In this document: positions 1 to 12,926 of the stretch, piece after piece
Layout of the letters: every line of letters starts with the position of its first letter
How positions within the stretch are numbered: the first letter of the stretch is position 1
Assembly (NCBI RefSeq): GCF_008831285.2
Contig: NC_045138.2
Span: forward strand, 8,523,205 to 8,587,204
Length of the DNA: 64,000 nucleotides
Origin: Nymphaea colorata
Lineage: Eukaryota > Streptophyta > Magnoliopsida > Nymphaeales > Nymphaeaceae
Reading direction: 5' to 3'
Notes under the pieces: model-generated
Database searches by the model: none
The model's input: the letters and a program-made list of their open reading frames with translations, nothing else
Told to the model about the DNA's origin: nothing
Made by a program: the position numbers and the translations under genes

Positions 1-1470
1 TTTCACTATCAACAGGTACGCAAAGAAAGAGCAAGAGAGAGCAGACAAAATGAACATTGCATGAACAAAATGGATGCCATGAAGGAACTCTACGAGAAAG
101 CCAGATATTGGTATTGGTAATTGATTTGCAGAGGCAAAGTGCCAAAGATACGCAAGAGAAAAAAAATTGTTTAAGAACTTATAATAGCTTAAATTAATAT
201 TTTATTTCTACTTAATAATATGTATAATCATGGTTAATTTTTTAGGTATAAACATAAATATTATTTACATATAATGTTATTTGTTTGAAACATATGAACT
301 GATAAGCAAAAATGAAAATCCTACAAACCAATTATAAATCGTGCCATTTGATCAAATTAATCCACAGTTTAGTATGAGCAAAGAGCACATGTAAAGTTAT
401 TTTTTTGTGAAGGTAAATTATAATAAACGCTTTCAACTTTGAAAAAGTTAACTTTATATGTGATAGTTTATTAACCATCAATAAACCTAGACTCATAATT
501 CATAACTAACCATCAATAAACCAAGACTCATCATTTATTAACATGGCGATGGTAATGAGCCTGGATAATTGTCAACAGAGAATGTTGTGTTTTGAGGGTC
601 GAGCAACATATTGGGGATTGGAAATTATGTAAAACTGGGTATTTCTTTTTATAAGGATAAAATAAAAAAAAAACAAAGCTACCTTTTTATTGGAAGATCA
701 AAGTGTCCACTATGTAAAGAAAGTATAATATTGTCTTTCCCCATGAGGGCCTGCCTAAACATGCAAATAGCCGAAAACCTAAAAGGTGTTTGGCAATAGG
801 AATGATGCGTTTCTTCAAACAAACGCAGAGTTGTAAAGAACACAATGTACATCATATCCAGCAGCCTCTGAACGACCAATTTGGAACTGATACCCATCAG
901 GTCATGTCCACCAATAATGAGGGAAATGTGGGTGGGCAATTGTCAACGTCAATCCATATTATGTTATTTACATGTAAATATCTTTGAAATGTTTACTTAT
1001 TTATATAAAGATGTTTGTAAAGTTTAAATTTAAATCAATACCCTTTAACCATAAATTACTAACTCAGTCATTCCTATCAACATATTTTAATATAAAAAAA
1101 TAAATTATACTTTTATAAAGCGATGATGGCTGTAAGAAAAAATAGAGGTGAATTTAAGAGCTGTTTGGTAACAATAACACATTATTCTTTTATATGAATC
1201 TGGTTAAAAAATATGGTAGATTTATAAAAAATACTAGAACATTTGTTTCATGAATTGAAACAGGTTCGTAAAATAATAATAATAATATGTGATGATTATC
1301 AAACTGATACTTAAACAACACTAAAATAAAGGCAACTATATATATAAAAAAAAACTTGTCATAGAGAAAAAGGAATTATTGGGGCTAATGGTTGGCTGGA
1401 ATAGGTTGAGGAGACCAATCAGGTTATATTTTCTTAAGCCCTTTTTTGAAATTTTATCAAATTTGTTTTC
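1..1470. other. AT-rich intergenic DNA
   Basis: No gene was recognised. Open frames here are short, lack family signatures and overlap on both strands. The sequence is AT-rich with scattered A/T runs and a local repeat near 475-535, where the phrase accatcaataaacc recurs. It may contain decayed short elements, but I could not fix any ends. Confidence 0.6.
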
Positions 1471-1472
1471 TT

Positions 1473-1785
1473 CTAGCTGCATCGAGCCGGCTCGGCCCGA
1501 CACCTGAACTCAATCTCAGGTTCAGTCCAAGACCTGAAACTCAAGTTCGGAGAACAATATTTTTAAATATAAAATAAATTTTTAATATAAAATATATTTT
1601 TAATAATAAAATATATATCATTATTAAAATAAAAATAATATTAAAAATAATATCGGGCCTACTCGATATGATCCGGTACATTATTGGGTCGACCCAAACT
1701 AATTTTTTCGAATCCAAACTCAAGACCATACCGAGTACCCATTGGGTACCCGACTACATACTCAACCGACCCGCCCCGTAGCTAG
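1473..1785. repeat. Short repeat with GC-rich ends and AT-rich core, copy 1
   Basis: The left part (gcatcgagccggctcggccc) and right part (gggtacccgac) are GC-rich and flank an almost pure A/T core. The arrangement and wording match two further copies at 28792-29128 and 51215-51502 (for example 'gcatcgggcc', 'cctgaaact', 'tatcgggcc'). The ends of this copy are decayed and no target-site duplication could be found, so the borders are approximate. A non-autonomous DNA transposon is inferred from the better-preserved copies. Confidence 0.5.
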
Positions 1786-1938
1786 CCCTACTTGCAATAA
1801 GCTAAGGTAAATCATCAAGTCTTTCAACTAAAGTCATTTCCAAGGTGGATGGAAAGAAAGACTCAATTGCAACACCAGGGAAGCCAAACTGCCTGAGTCT
1901 TGGTGCGTATGTAGTTCTCAAATTGAAGATAAAGTGCG

Positions 1939-2644
1939 TGTTGCCGGTCGACTGTGTTTAGCCCGGCCAAGCCAGTAAAAGGCGATGCTGCTTGACCAGC
2001 TTAAGCATAGTTGAAAGACATGTGGGATCAATCGATCGCCGAGTCAACCAGAGAGCAATGCACGTGGAATGTGCAGCGCGGTGGTGCAGTGACAAGGCGT
2101 TTCAATGCATCAAGATCAGTGGTCCCTTTGAAAGTGTAAGCCCGTTGTTGGGGAATCCAGTGGGTTCCCCACGCGTAGTGTTTGGATACACAATGGGGTG
2201 CGCGTGGGTTAGGGGCAATTCCCCCAGTGGGCGCATACGCTGTTCCACAACCGCGTAGAGTCACGCAGGGGTGAGCAAGTGAATGCTCATCGTCGAGTAG
2301 GGCGATGGTCGGCCGCCTTACTTAATGACATATAGTCGTCAACTGGCTTCGGCTGGGGACTTCCTCCCAAGGGAAGTCTACCTCCACCCAGATTTCGTTT
2401 GGATGTAGATAGGCACTTGGAGGAATGGCGAAGTTCTGATAGGGCCTCATGGCCACGGCTTGCCGATGGTCGACAATGGGATAAACCTGAGTGATGGTGT
2501 GCCGAGTGCTTAGCACTCCTCGTCTAATCCACAGTTTCGAAGAAAAGATGAATGCTTTCGCTAGCTTAAGAGAGAGACGGCTGGCCAAAGGCTTTGGGGA
2601 ACGCCTTCGGCGTCACGCGGGCTGGAGAAACTCGGCCTGTGACA
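1939..2644 (+). repeat. 5' LTR of the non-autonomous retrotransposon
   Basis: Left long terminal repeat of 706 bp, TGTTG...TGACA, followed after two bases by the tRNA-Met primer-binding site. It aligns along its whole length with 3253-3959. Confidence 0.9.
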
Positions 2645-3252
2645 AGTGGTATCAGAGCAGACGATTTTTCGAAGGGAACTTGAAAGATGAGAACGCTGCG
2701 ATGATAACAAACAAGTGGGTCAAAGAAAAATGTTGGCTTGTTTGGTGCCCTAGGGTTCGGGCATGTTCGTCGGACACTGGTTCAGGTGACCGCATTGGTG
2801 TTGGCCAGATAGAGATCACACGTTTCGAAGATGGTGTCTGGGCATCAGGAGCAGAAGGGCCAAGAGAGCCGCTCGCTGAGACAGATAGGGTGAGACCCGG
2901 CGTGGAAAAGGATTGTCCAGGAGGGCAAGTGCCCTTAGTGTTGACATGTCTCGAGAAAGGAGCATGTGCACGGGTTGGCAACACAGCTTGGAAATTTGAG
3001 ACTTAGTGGTCGTTGGAGATATTCCGGACTTTACTAAGGAAAAGTGCAAATAGTGATAGAAAAGTGGGATGATGCTAAGGAATGGACTAGAGGCAAAACA
3101 CCCGATAAGGCAGCTAGCCGCGACGTGATGGGTGCGTCAACCAGACGAACGGATGAAGGCTCAGTTCAAAAGAAATCAAGGGAACGGTAGCTGAACTTCT
3201 ATCGCTCGGGGCAAAGTCACTGAGGTCAGTGATGATTTTGGCGGTGGGAGAG

Positions 3253-3959
3253 TGTTGTCGGTCGACTGTGTTTGGCCCGGCCAAGCCAGTAAAAGGTGAT
3301 GCTGCTTGGCCAGCTTAGGCATAGTTGGAAGGCATGTGAGATCAATCGGTCGCCGAGTCAAGTAGAAAGCAATGCACGTGGAATGTGCAGCGCGGTGGTG
3401 CAGTGATAAGTCGTTTCAATGCATCAAGTTCAGTGGTCCCTTTAGAAGTGCAAGTCCGTCGTTGGGGAATCCAGTGGGTTCCCCACACGTAGTGTTTGGA
3501 TACACAAGGGGGTGCGCGTGGGTTGGGGGCAATTCCCCCAGTGGGCGCATACGCTGCATTTCACAACCGCGTAGAGTCACGCGGGGGTGAGCAAGTGAAT
3601 GCTCATCGTCGAGTAGGGCGATGGTCGGCCGCCTTACTTAATGACATATAGTCGTCAACTGACTTCGGCTGGAGACTTCCTTTCAAGGGAAGTCTACTTC
3701 CACCCAAATTTCGTTTGAATGTAGATAGGCACTTGGAGGAATGACGAAGTTCTGACAGGGCCTCATGGCCACGGCTTGTCGATGGTCGACAATGGGATAA
3801 ACCTGAGTAATGGTGTGCCGAGTGCTTAGCACTCCTCGTCTAATCCACAGTCCCGAAAAAAAGATGAATGCTTCCGCTAGCTTAAGAGAGAGACGGCTGG
3901 CCAAAGGCTTTGAGGAACGCCTTCGGCGCCGCGTGGCTGAAGAAACTCAGCCCGTGACC
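3253..3959 (+). repeat. 3' LTR of the non-autonomous retrotransposon
   Basis: Right long terminal repeat, preceded by a purine-rich tract and followed by the target duplication gtgcg. The terminal CA has become CC. Confidence 0.9.
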
Positions 3960-3964
3960 GTGCG

Positions 3965-4356
3965 AGTATTTTTTGTAAATTTAGAGGAGAGACTAGTACT
4001 CCGTGGGGGTCGGAGTTATCCACCCTTGGAAGGCCAGAAGGTATTTTCATTACGAGTTGTTCGCTCAACAAATTTTAGCTAAGTGGGGCCGTCTTGAGGT
4101 TGCAAAGATCTCATCAGATGCGATGCACTTATTTTAGAACGTTTGTCCTTTTGTTGCTTTTAATCACTCCTTTCATCGCCATGCGGCTCCGAGTGTTCCA
4201 GAATCACAGCCATGCATAAGTTGAAAACTAAAGACAAATCTCAGATACGTCTACAACTTTGTCAATTGTTGTTATAGTGGTGAAGATTGTTTCGGTATTT
4301 CAATTTTCTTGCCAACTGCAATAAGGGAAGCTGCCAACTGGCAGATGCATCCCATT

Positions 4357-4393
<37 letters not shown>

Positions 4394-4438
4394 TGAAGTC
4401 TGCTCCGTCAAAGTTGGAAGGGAAGGGGGGAAGATCAG
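3965..4438 (+). promoter_or_regulatory. 5' flank and leader of the transporter gene, with (GA)n tract
   Basis: No coding signal. The stretch holds a (GA)n microsatellite at about 4358-4392, roughly 50 bp before the start codon, as is common in plant 5' leaders. I could not identify a convincing TATA box. The upstream promoter was displaced by the LTR retrotransposon ending at 3959. Confidence 0.5.
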
Positions 4439-7400
4439 ATGGGTTCCTTTTTGCAGCAATCACGGAGTAGCCGCGGCGGTAGCCAGTGGAGGTGGGTGGC
4501 GCTGGTGGCGAGCATATGGATACAGTGCGCCAGCGGCTCATCCTACGCCTTTGGCATCTATTCCCCCGCCCTCAAGTGGTCGCAGGGCTACGACCAATCC
4601 ACCCTCGACACCATCAGCTTCTTCAAGGACGTTGGCGCCAACGTCGGTGTCCTTTCCGGCCTCCTCTACTCCGCCTCCGCTCCAGGCAGGCCTTGGGTGG
4701 TGCTCCTCGCAGGCGCCCTTCAGTCCTTTCTCGGCTATTTCATGATGTGGGCAGCCGTGGCGGGGCTCGTCGCCAGACCCCCCGTCCCCCTTATGTGCTC
4801 CTACATGTTCCTTGCAGCTCACGCCCAGACGTTCTTCAACACCGCCAACGTCGTCGCCGCCGTCGAGAACTTCCCCAACTCCCGAGGCACCGTCGTCGGC
4901 CTTATGAAGGTAGCGGAAGCCCCTTTCTCCCTTGACCATGCCCCTGTTTTTTCTCCTTTGGCTGAATCTGTCTCTCTCCCTCTCTCTGGTTTCTGTTTCT
5001 GCCGATACTTGTCCTGCAACACTGCCCTTAATCTGAAATGGTCGTTTTCGTCGGATGCTTGATTATTCCTTTGAATTTTTCCTGGTTTTTGCCCTCCTTC
5101 CCAATCGATCATCACATTGAAGAACAGAATATGGAATACGATCGTCGCTCCCTTACTCATGCTATCTTATGCCGTAGAAATTTTATTCATCTCCAGTAGA
5201 ATATTGAGGAGAAGATGAGAACACGTTACAGAGGATTGTTTAAAATGTTAAATCCTTGTTTTGTTTCTCATTAATGTTGGCTTGGGTATGCAATTTACGC
5301 TTTGTGGAAAAGAACTGCGATTAGTTTTTAGAAGCTATTTCTATGAATCAATTCCAGAGCATATACCGTGAACTTCTCTGTTTATGGAAGGATGAGAATT
5401 TCATGAAAACTTCACAGACCATTGGTTTTCTGAGAGAAACCAGTGAGCTCCCTGAACTTCAGGGCGTCTCGTTCGATCTGAAGTCTTTGTATAATCCAGT
5501 TAACGGTGACATTGTCTGTTTTCACTGTTGTGAAATAGAAACATAGAGCCTACATGACTACGAATGCTAATACGGGGAAAGAAAGCGACGAGGGACGGCT
5601 ATACGTGCACATACACAGAATGTATATAGAATTCATACACAAAATGTATATAGAATTCAAAGCACACCTAGTTTTACAAAATGCTTTTTATATGGAATTT
5701 TATATTTTTATTTATGAAGAAAATTACAAAAAGGTGTAAAAAATAAACAATAAATGTTAAAGAAAAAAATATATGCTTTTTGCCAACAAGTACGCATAGG
5801 TTACAACATTAGGAGGATGTTGTAAGACCCTCTTGTGGCCATATTTGCTCTTCCGAGGAACAGCTCTAAAGGGTACGTTTTGATTGCACGGAAGCTGTTC
5901 TGGATAACATCATCTTCTTACTTGTAAATTCATAAAATTTTCAGCTTCTTTGGAATTTCCAGTGGATATGTACTGGCTAGGTGTTGGGCTAAAAAACCTA
6001 TAAAACTTTTTGGAGGATCAGGCCACCGTAGGAAAATTTTTGACACAATCAAACACACCCAAGTCCTTGTTTGGATGACAATGATAGAACAATTAGTTTT
6101 TTGTAAACATTTTTCTTTTTGGACTATGGCAACGTTGTAAAAAGCGTATCATAAGCCGTATCGGTCAAACCAATAGATACGTTGTATCGTAAAATATCGC
6201 AATGTATTGCATGTGTATCGTAAATTTATTTTTTAATTAAAAAAAACAGATAAATCAAGAAAAATAAAAAATTATTTTTTTTTAAATAAAAAAACATGTT
6301 ATACATAATGGCAGGGTTATTATAGGCATTAAGTTACTTCACAAACATTAATTGGTGGTCATAATATCATATAACAACACAACATGAACTAAGACATCAA
6401 GAAGCATAATTTATAAGATGATCTACATAATAACTCATAAGTCATAAGATCCATAACACGTCAAAAACCATGTCAAAAACCATACGTACACTATACATCA
6501 CATTACAAGACAAAACTGTTCAATGTTAATGCAAATAACAAATGAAAACAACTTCATTCATAATCTTTATCATCTCATTCTCATTTTCATCTTTCATAGA
6601 AGATATAAATCTCTTTATCTAAACAAGGATGATTCTTGCTTAGGTAAAAAGGGTTTAGAATCAATCAACCATGCATAAATTTGCCCTCAAATTGACGATT
6701 TCATGGTGAAACTGATTATTTCTTTTGAAAATTGCCACAATCTCCCCCTTCTTCAACTACGAGATATGTTCAGAAATAAAGAGGGAGGCAAGTTTTAAAA
6801 TTAGTTTGAAAAAGGGTGGTTTTAACCCCATATGTTTTAAAATAGACCTGTATCGTATGATATAGGGTGTATCGCGTTGTATCGTATGATATAGGTTGTG
6901 TATCGCACGATACATGTGATACACATACGACACACCACCTGTTTGCGATACAGGTGGTGTATCATATCGTAAATCTAAAACGCTACGATACGTATCGTAT
7001 GATACCTCCCCGTATCGTACGATACGTACAACACTAGACTATGGTATTAGCAAATCTGGTTTAAAGGGACATCTGATTACCTCCAATTTTAACCTTATTA
7101 TCACACTTCACTATGAGAAAGTTTAGATAATTTGAATTTGATATTTTTATGAATTTAGAATCAAAGGTCTCCCCTTTATCATAGATTAGAGATTTTGTTA
7201 GTGTAAAAAAAAGTAAAATGAGGATTTCAAGTATGGACTTAGGTCTGGTCTAGAATTTTTAGTTTGATACTCACAGATCTGTGTGAATCTTTTTGTCACG
7301 TCAACAAAAGCACGTGACATCACATTCATGGATCTATGATAAGAAGCAATTAAACACCCACTAAGGAAATGGAGATCAGGTCACCTAGTACATGTACTCT

Positions 7401-9003
7401 TTCAATTTGTTATTCAAGGAAACCACCTAGAGATTTAGTCGCTCGTCTAATGGCATAAAAATTCCCAGGCCAGAACCTCCACCACCCAGTACATGAACTT
7501 AACCACATACAAATGGTACCAAAATCATTTATTTTACTTGTCGAACCATCAATAGTGCAGCCATATTTATGGGTATGTAAAAACAATGAGACCTGATCTC
7601 AGTTCGAATTTAATTGACTGTTTATTGTTTTGAATTTTGAAACATCAACTTTTCTTTTTTCCTCTTTTCCTCAAATACTGAGAAGGAAATAGGGAACATA
7701 ATACATTATTTTATTAATTTGCCTTTATACCAGTGATTACTAAAACAAGCTCCAATCTGTCTCCCCTTCTTTCTTGCAGGGCTTTCTTGGTCTTAGTGGT
7801 GCTATATTAATTCAACTCTATCAAACCATGCTTAAGGGGAAGTCAAGCTCTTTCCTTCTTATGCTTGCAATATTGACCTTGGTCATCCCCATCTCTCTCA
7901 TGTCGTTTGTCAGAATCTCTCCATCAAGTAATGGAGATGACAAGGAACATCTGAACAAATTCTCAGTTGTGGCCCTGGCACTTGCTGGCTATCTTATGAT
8001 CATCATTATACTGCAGAATTTGTTCAGTTTGGTGTTGTCAGTACGAGTGATCTCTCTTGCTGTACTGGTAATGGTGGTTCTCACTTCCCCTCTAGAAATT
8101 GCTAGGAGAGCTGTAATGAGGGACTGTTGCTCTACCCCTCAAGAGCTACCTGATGAAGCAGTTCATCTTCTGGGTGATGCAGAAAATCGAAATAGTATGA
8201 AACGAGGACACATCAATGAGAGATTGGCCGATGGTAAATTGAACCTGAAACATGATTCTGTGAGGTATCAAAGGATCTCTAGTGTCGGAGGCCTATGTTC
8301 TTCCTCCCATGAAAATAAAGGACTGTCGTGGGGAGAGAACCTGAATCTTTTGGAGGCTATGCAGACACTGGATTTTTGGTTGATCTTCCTAGCCATGTCC
8401 TCTGGCATGGGTTCAGGCCTTGCCACTGTTAACAACATGAGCCAGATAGGTGAATCCCTTGGATACGGCAGCATAGAAATACATACTCTGATTTCCTTGT
8501 GGAGCATATGGAACTTTCTCGGGCGTTTTGGTGCCGGTTACGTTTCCGACTATTTCTTGCGTTCTAGAGGCTACGGCCGGCCGATATTTATGGTCATAAC
8601 TCTAGCAGCAATGAGTGTTGGCCATGGGGTGATCTCATCTGGGTTACCTGGTGCTCTGTATGCAGGTTCAATTCTAGTTGGCGTGTGTTATGGCGCCCAG
8701 TGGTCATTGATGCCAACCATAGCATCAGAAATTTTTGGGGTGCGTCACTTTGGTACCATCTTCAACACGATAGCTATTGCAAGCCCTGTGGGATCTTTCT
8801 TCCTTTCTGTGAAGGTGGTGGGTTTCATATACGATCTGGAAGCCTCATCTTCCAAGACATGCTCTGGCGCACACTGCTTTATGTTGTCCTTCTTTATAAT
8901 GGCATCCGTGTGCCTTATTGGTTCCGTTTTTGCCTTGACATTGTTCTTTCGGACCAGATCGTTATATAGATACGTTTCTCAAGAATGTCTGATGAATGAA
9001 TGA
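4439..9003 (+). CDS. Nodulin-like / NFD4-type major facilitator superfamily transporter
   Basis: Two exons, 4439-4909 and 7780-9003, join in phase (AAG|gtagcg ... ttgcag|GGC) to give 564 aa, a usual length for the family. The N-terminal half (about residues 18-230) is a Nodulin-like domain, with the start WVALVASIWIQ, the segment SYAFGIYSPALK and several membrane helices. A hydrophilic loop of about 70 residues follows. The C-terminal half is MFS-like with the family signature EIFGVRHFGTIFN and further helices, so about 12 membrane segments in all. Relatives include NUCLEAR FUSION DEFECTIVE 4 and are distantly related to oxalate/formate antiporters; most plant members have no known substrate, and none can be inferred here. 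The start ATG directly precedes the conserved N-terminus and follows a (GA)n leader. The single intron (4910-7779) carries a hAT-like element. Family assignment is strong; the substrate is unknown. Confidence 0.93.
6130..7036. mobile_element. Non-autonomous hAT-like element rich in GTATCG motifs, copy A
   Basis: The element lies in the transporter intron. Both flanks carry gactatgg (6122-6129 and 7037-7044), an 8-bp target duplication as made by hAT transposases. The ends are imperfect inverted repeats: caacgttgta on the left against tagtgttgta read inward from the right. Both ends are packed with GTATCGTA/TACGATAC words forming many small palindromes; the centre is AT-rich and non-coding. 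A related copy in opposite orientation lies at 36262-36956. No transposase frame is present. Confidence 0.78.
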
Positions 9004-9166
9004 AATGAATATCCTTGCGGAGTTCAGGTCAGTTCAGAGCGGGGAGGGAGAAGCTCATTTTCTGTTTTGTGTAAAGAAAGAGACGGGGAAAGCCTCATTT
9101 TCTCTTCGATGTAAAGAAAACTATCTTGTCGTTTAATAATTATAGCCTTCAACATGGTACGGTTCC

Positions 9167-9197
<31 letters not shown>

Positions 9198-9997
9198 GTG
9201 GGTGACAAATGGCCAAATTATTAAGGTCAGAATTCTTCTCGAGGACGGTTGTGTTGCTCCTGCTTGGCAACCACATTCACTTGTTGGTAGAAATAACTTG
9301 ATCAAACATAAAAATTTAAAGTGGTGGCTATCGAGATGATACAATAGACGGTGGGTGATGTATAAATACACCCATTTTTTAAGTAACATGTTCAGTCTCA
9401 TCCAAATAAACAATTTCATGTGTATATAGTAGATGAAATAAGACTTGACTTTAATATTTGGTGGATTAGCCGAACACAAGCATTGTAAGTCTCAGTCCAA
9501 ATTTTGTTAGTAGACTGTGTGTGTGCGCGTCTGTGGGCAAACAAGTTCGGAGTGGGCCTCAAAGCACTCAATTGTTTTCTTGAAGATTAGATACATCTAG
9601 ATCCCGTTCTTCTCTCTCCTCAAATATTATGAATTACTAGGTGTTTGGGATCAACCATTGACATATTAAACTCTATTTCTACCTGAAATATAAGTATGCA
9701 CTAAATATTCCTAAAATGCCATGACCACACTGATGCGCTTGGTATTCCTTTTCTCATACAAAATGTTAAATCATCAAGACCTGCTTTCTTTCTTTCCTTC
9801 GAAAATATCACGAGTATATGAATAAAGATATCACGAGTATATGAATAAATGAAAGTGAACAACAATACTAAGAATACCAAAACCAGCAGTGTGGAGAAAA
9901 CACATATGCTACTTGAAGATGCTGCAGGAAAGACACTATCAACCACCTTAAGTTACAATCAGCTGAAAGTGATTCCATCCTCTTTTCTTTTCCTGGA
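9004..9997. other. 3' flank between convergent genes, with (CT)n tract
   Basis: This is the space between the transporter stop codon and the end of the convergent DUF2039 gene. It holds a (CT)n microsatellite at about 9164-9198, and gatatcacgagtatatgaat occurs twice in a row near 9806-9846. No additional gene was recognised; polyadenylation signals of both genes should lie here but were not assigned. Confidence 0.5.
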
Positions 9998-12663
9998 TCA
10001 GTGGCATGGATCATCATCATTTTTCTCGTCAGAATCATTGATATCAACACACTCATCATCCTCGTCCTCATCATCATTGTCATTGCTGCTATCATCGTCA
10101 TCATCAGTGTTGTCACATTGACTTGCTTGTTTATCTGCTGCAATACTTAATTTTGCCAGCTCGTTGTTATCCTCGTTGTCCTCACTGGTTTCACTATAAC
10201 AACCACCATGTTCATCAATTCTAGAATTTTGAAATGATTGCTTGCCTGCTGCCGCATTTGATGGCTTTAGCGGGACTCCTTTTTCACTTTTATTCATCTA
10301 GTACAAGATATAAACCTGTTTTGAGTCAAAAGAGTACTGACTTCGAAAATCAGATAGATGAAAATTTTCAGGCACACAATTCGACACTAGAGGTTCTTAC
10401 TGTTGTCCACATATTAGTGAATAGTAATTTCAAGGGCAAAATGAGTGAAGCCCCTCAAGGTTGATAGTGACTAAATTACGATATGATTCAAAGTCAGTAA
10501 AGACAGAAGTTCTAAAGCAACACAAATGACAGAAGTTGGATGCATCTACTCAAACCTGGTTCATGCCAAGGAATTATTAACTCAATGCATAGCCACCAGA
10601 ACTTTCTAACTAAGTAGGGAGGTTCTTTTCTTAAAGGTGTACTTAGGAAACGTGAAACTCCATGCTTCTCTCAAAGAGAAGCAAGATTTGGGAAATTCTT
10701 TTCTTCTTTATTGAGAAACTCACTTTCTATGCAACATGAAAATCACCCTAGAATTGGTTTCTTGTCTCTTACTAAGTTATGTCTCAAATCATTTCATCTT
10801 ACTTTACAATGGGCCTTATAAATGATTGCTTGGTGATCTTATCTCACTTTAACAACTGTTAATTTTTCATCCTTTTCTCTTTTCGAATGCATAATTGTTT
10901 CAGCAACATAGCCTTCCGTTTTCAAAATATGTATAGATGTTTATAGCCACTTGCTTGCCATTTTCACTATTAATACACATCGCTCATCCTGGTAACAACT
11001 GATCTGTACAACTAATGGCAACAAAATTCTAGAACCTTAAAAAGATTCAGAATTGAAGGGAAGGGCAAGTGACAAGGCCCAAGAGAAAGGCCCACATCTA
11101 GTGGATAATAGTGGACATATTCAAAAGATAATCACTTGTGTAAGTTATTGCTCACACCATCGGCGGCACAAGTTGGACTTAGATCCACCGATTCAGAACT
11201 CAAGCCTCCTTTTGGTAAGTACATTTTTTGCCAAATAAACAGGTAAACTGACCAACCCAACTAAAGTATTAAGAGAAAATTGTGATTGGCAACAGAGATC
11301 CAGAGAAGAGACTAACCTGTTAATACTGTGTAAGATTGTTCACAGATAAGGGAACAGAGACAGGGGATTACATAAGTATGCCATACTCATACAATAATGA
11401 AGCATGCGAAATCTATATCTGCTCGAAGCATTAAAAATATGTTTGTCTCCATAAATGCTCTTTCAGAAAAATCATAATCAATGTACTCTATTACTTGTTT
11501 CATAACCAAGTTATCACGCTTATCATACAGGAAAGAAAAGAAGTGGAGACACATCCAAAGTAAAGTTTGATCAATATAAACAAAAATGTTAAGGTGTCCC
11601 AGGTCCACATATGAAGGACGCAATCAGTCAACTTGTTATTCAGCCTGATATCAAAGTCCTATGTGTCATTTTCATCTTTACATATTCCTTAAAGAAGGTG
11701 ATTAAACCTATAACGCAATGCTGCAGGCAAATTAAGATTCAACAGACCATAATTATGAAATGCAAAACCAAGATATCGAGACCTTAAGTGGACGTCCAAG
11801 AAAATGACTAGCAGGTTAACCATAAAATCAACATGGTCCAAAAACACCATTAAAAGTATGTAGTGAACTTACAGCACGTAAGAGTGTCCGTCGGTCCCTC
11901 TCTCGAGCATTCTTAATGGCCTACAATAAGGGAATAATGAATCATGACTAAGAAGTTCCACGTAAGACAGAGACTACGATAACAGTTGCAAAGAAAGTCT
12001 CCCACCTCCTCTAATTCCTTGCGCTCTGCCGCTTCATCATCCACGTCTCTGAGATATTTGACACAACAGAAAACAGAAATTCAAGGCGTTTTTGATAGAA
12101 AACAAAAGCACAATACATGATGGTGGAGAAGACAGACAAAGTCCAGGGAGATAATGGCTGCAAGAAAGAAACTGGAAGGAGGGTCAATGCAAACTCACCT
12201 ACCAACAATCTGTTCCACATGACAACAGCATTTGGCGCATACTTTGCGCTCCTTCGCGCAGGCTGCATTATGTCAATTACAATCCAGATCTCAACGGTAT
12301 TATTCCATGGTAAAATCACAAAATTGGAACGAGCAGGGGAAGAGGAAAGAGAAAACATGGACGTAAAAAGAAGGTAGAGAGAGAAACTTTCCAGAACAAA
12401 GATTATGGTGCGCCTGCCTAACTGCCCTTTTCCCGCACTGCTGACTGCATAAGCAATAAGAAGACGGAGGTTGAAGTCTCAATAGAAATCAAACATCTAT
12501 CCCCATAATAAAAATCATAGCGAAGAGCAAGAGCGTTTTAAGATTTCTTCTTTTCAAAGAGCAAGTTAATCTGAAATTAGTTCGCTTACCATTTCTTCGG
12601 TTCTGCCAAAGGCTTGTACTTGCCATACCTTCAAACAAACACGAAGTTTCTTCAGAAAATATG

Positions 12664-12714
<51 letters not shown>

Positions 12715-12890
12715 CTTCGTTTCCATTCAATTTGGTCCTTGCAGCGCTGGCATACACCGGTGATCTCCGAGTATGGACGAAATTTGCCTCCCAACTCCTG
12801 ATTGAAAAAGGAAGCCACCGTTATCAGAGATGCCCTTTCAGCTTAGAGAGAGAATCAGACCTTTCAACATCGCATTAGAAGCACATAGAG

Positions 12891-12926
<36 letters not shown>

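Larger units (their letters stand above)
1939..3959 (+). mobile_element. Complete non-autonomous LTR retrotransposon (LARD/TRIM-like)
   Basis: Two direct repeats of about 706 bp (1939-2644 and 3253-3959) bracket an internal region of about 608 bp. Both begin TGTTG. The left ends TGACA and the right TGACC. The 5-bp sequence gtgcg stands directly before the left copy (1934-1938) and directly after the right copy (3960-3964), a perfect target-site duplication. Two bases after the left LTR lies TGGTATCAGAGC (2647-2658), the initiator-Met tRNA primer-binding site. A purine-rich stretch (ggcggtgggagag, about 3240-3252) sits before the right LTR as polypurine tract. The internal region has no gag, protease, integrase or reverse transcriptase signature, so mobility would depend on enzymes from another element. 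The LTRs differ at scattered positions, so it is not a very recent insertion. It lies about 480 bp upstream of the transporter start codon. Confidence 0.9.

Noticed and set aside
1992-4082. Several open frames of 70-170 codons on both strands
   Set aside because: They lie in the paired LTRs and the non-coding interior of the retrotransposon, occur in duplicate because the LTRs are repeats, and show no domain.
4486-4939. Long alternative frames over the transporter first exon
   Set aside because: They are shadows caused by the GC-rich coding sequence; only the Nodulin-like frame matches a family and splices in phase.
6130-7036. Regular GTATCG repeats considered as a CRISPR-like or satellite array
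   Set aside because: The repeats are irregular in spacing, lack constant-length spacers, and are bounded by inverted ends and an 8-bp target duplication, as in a transposon.
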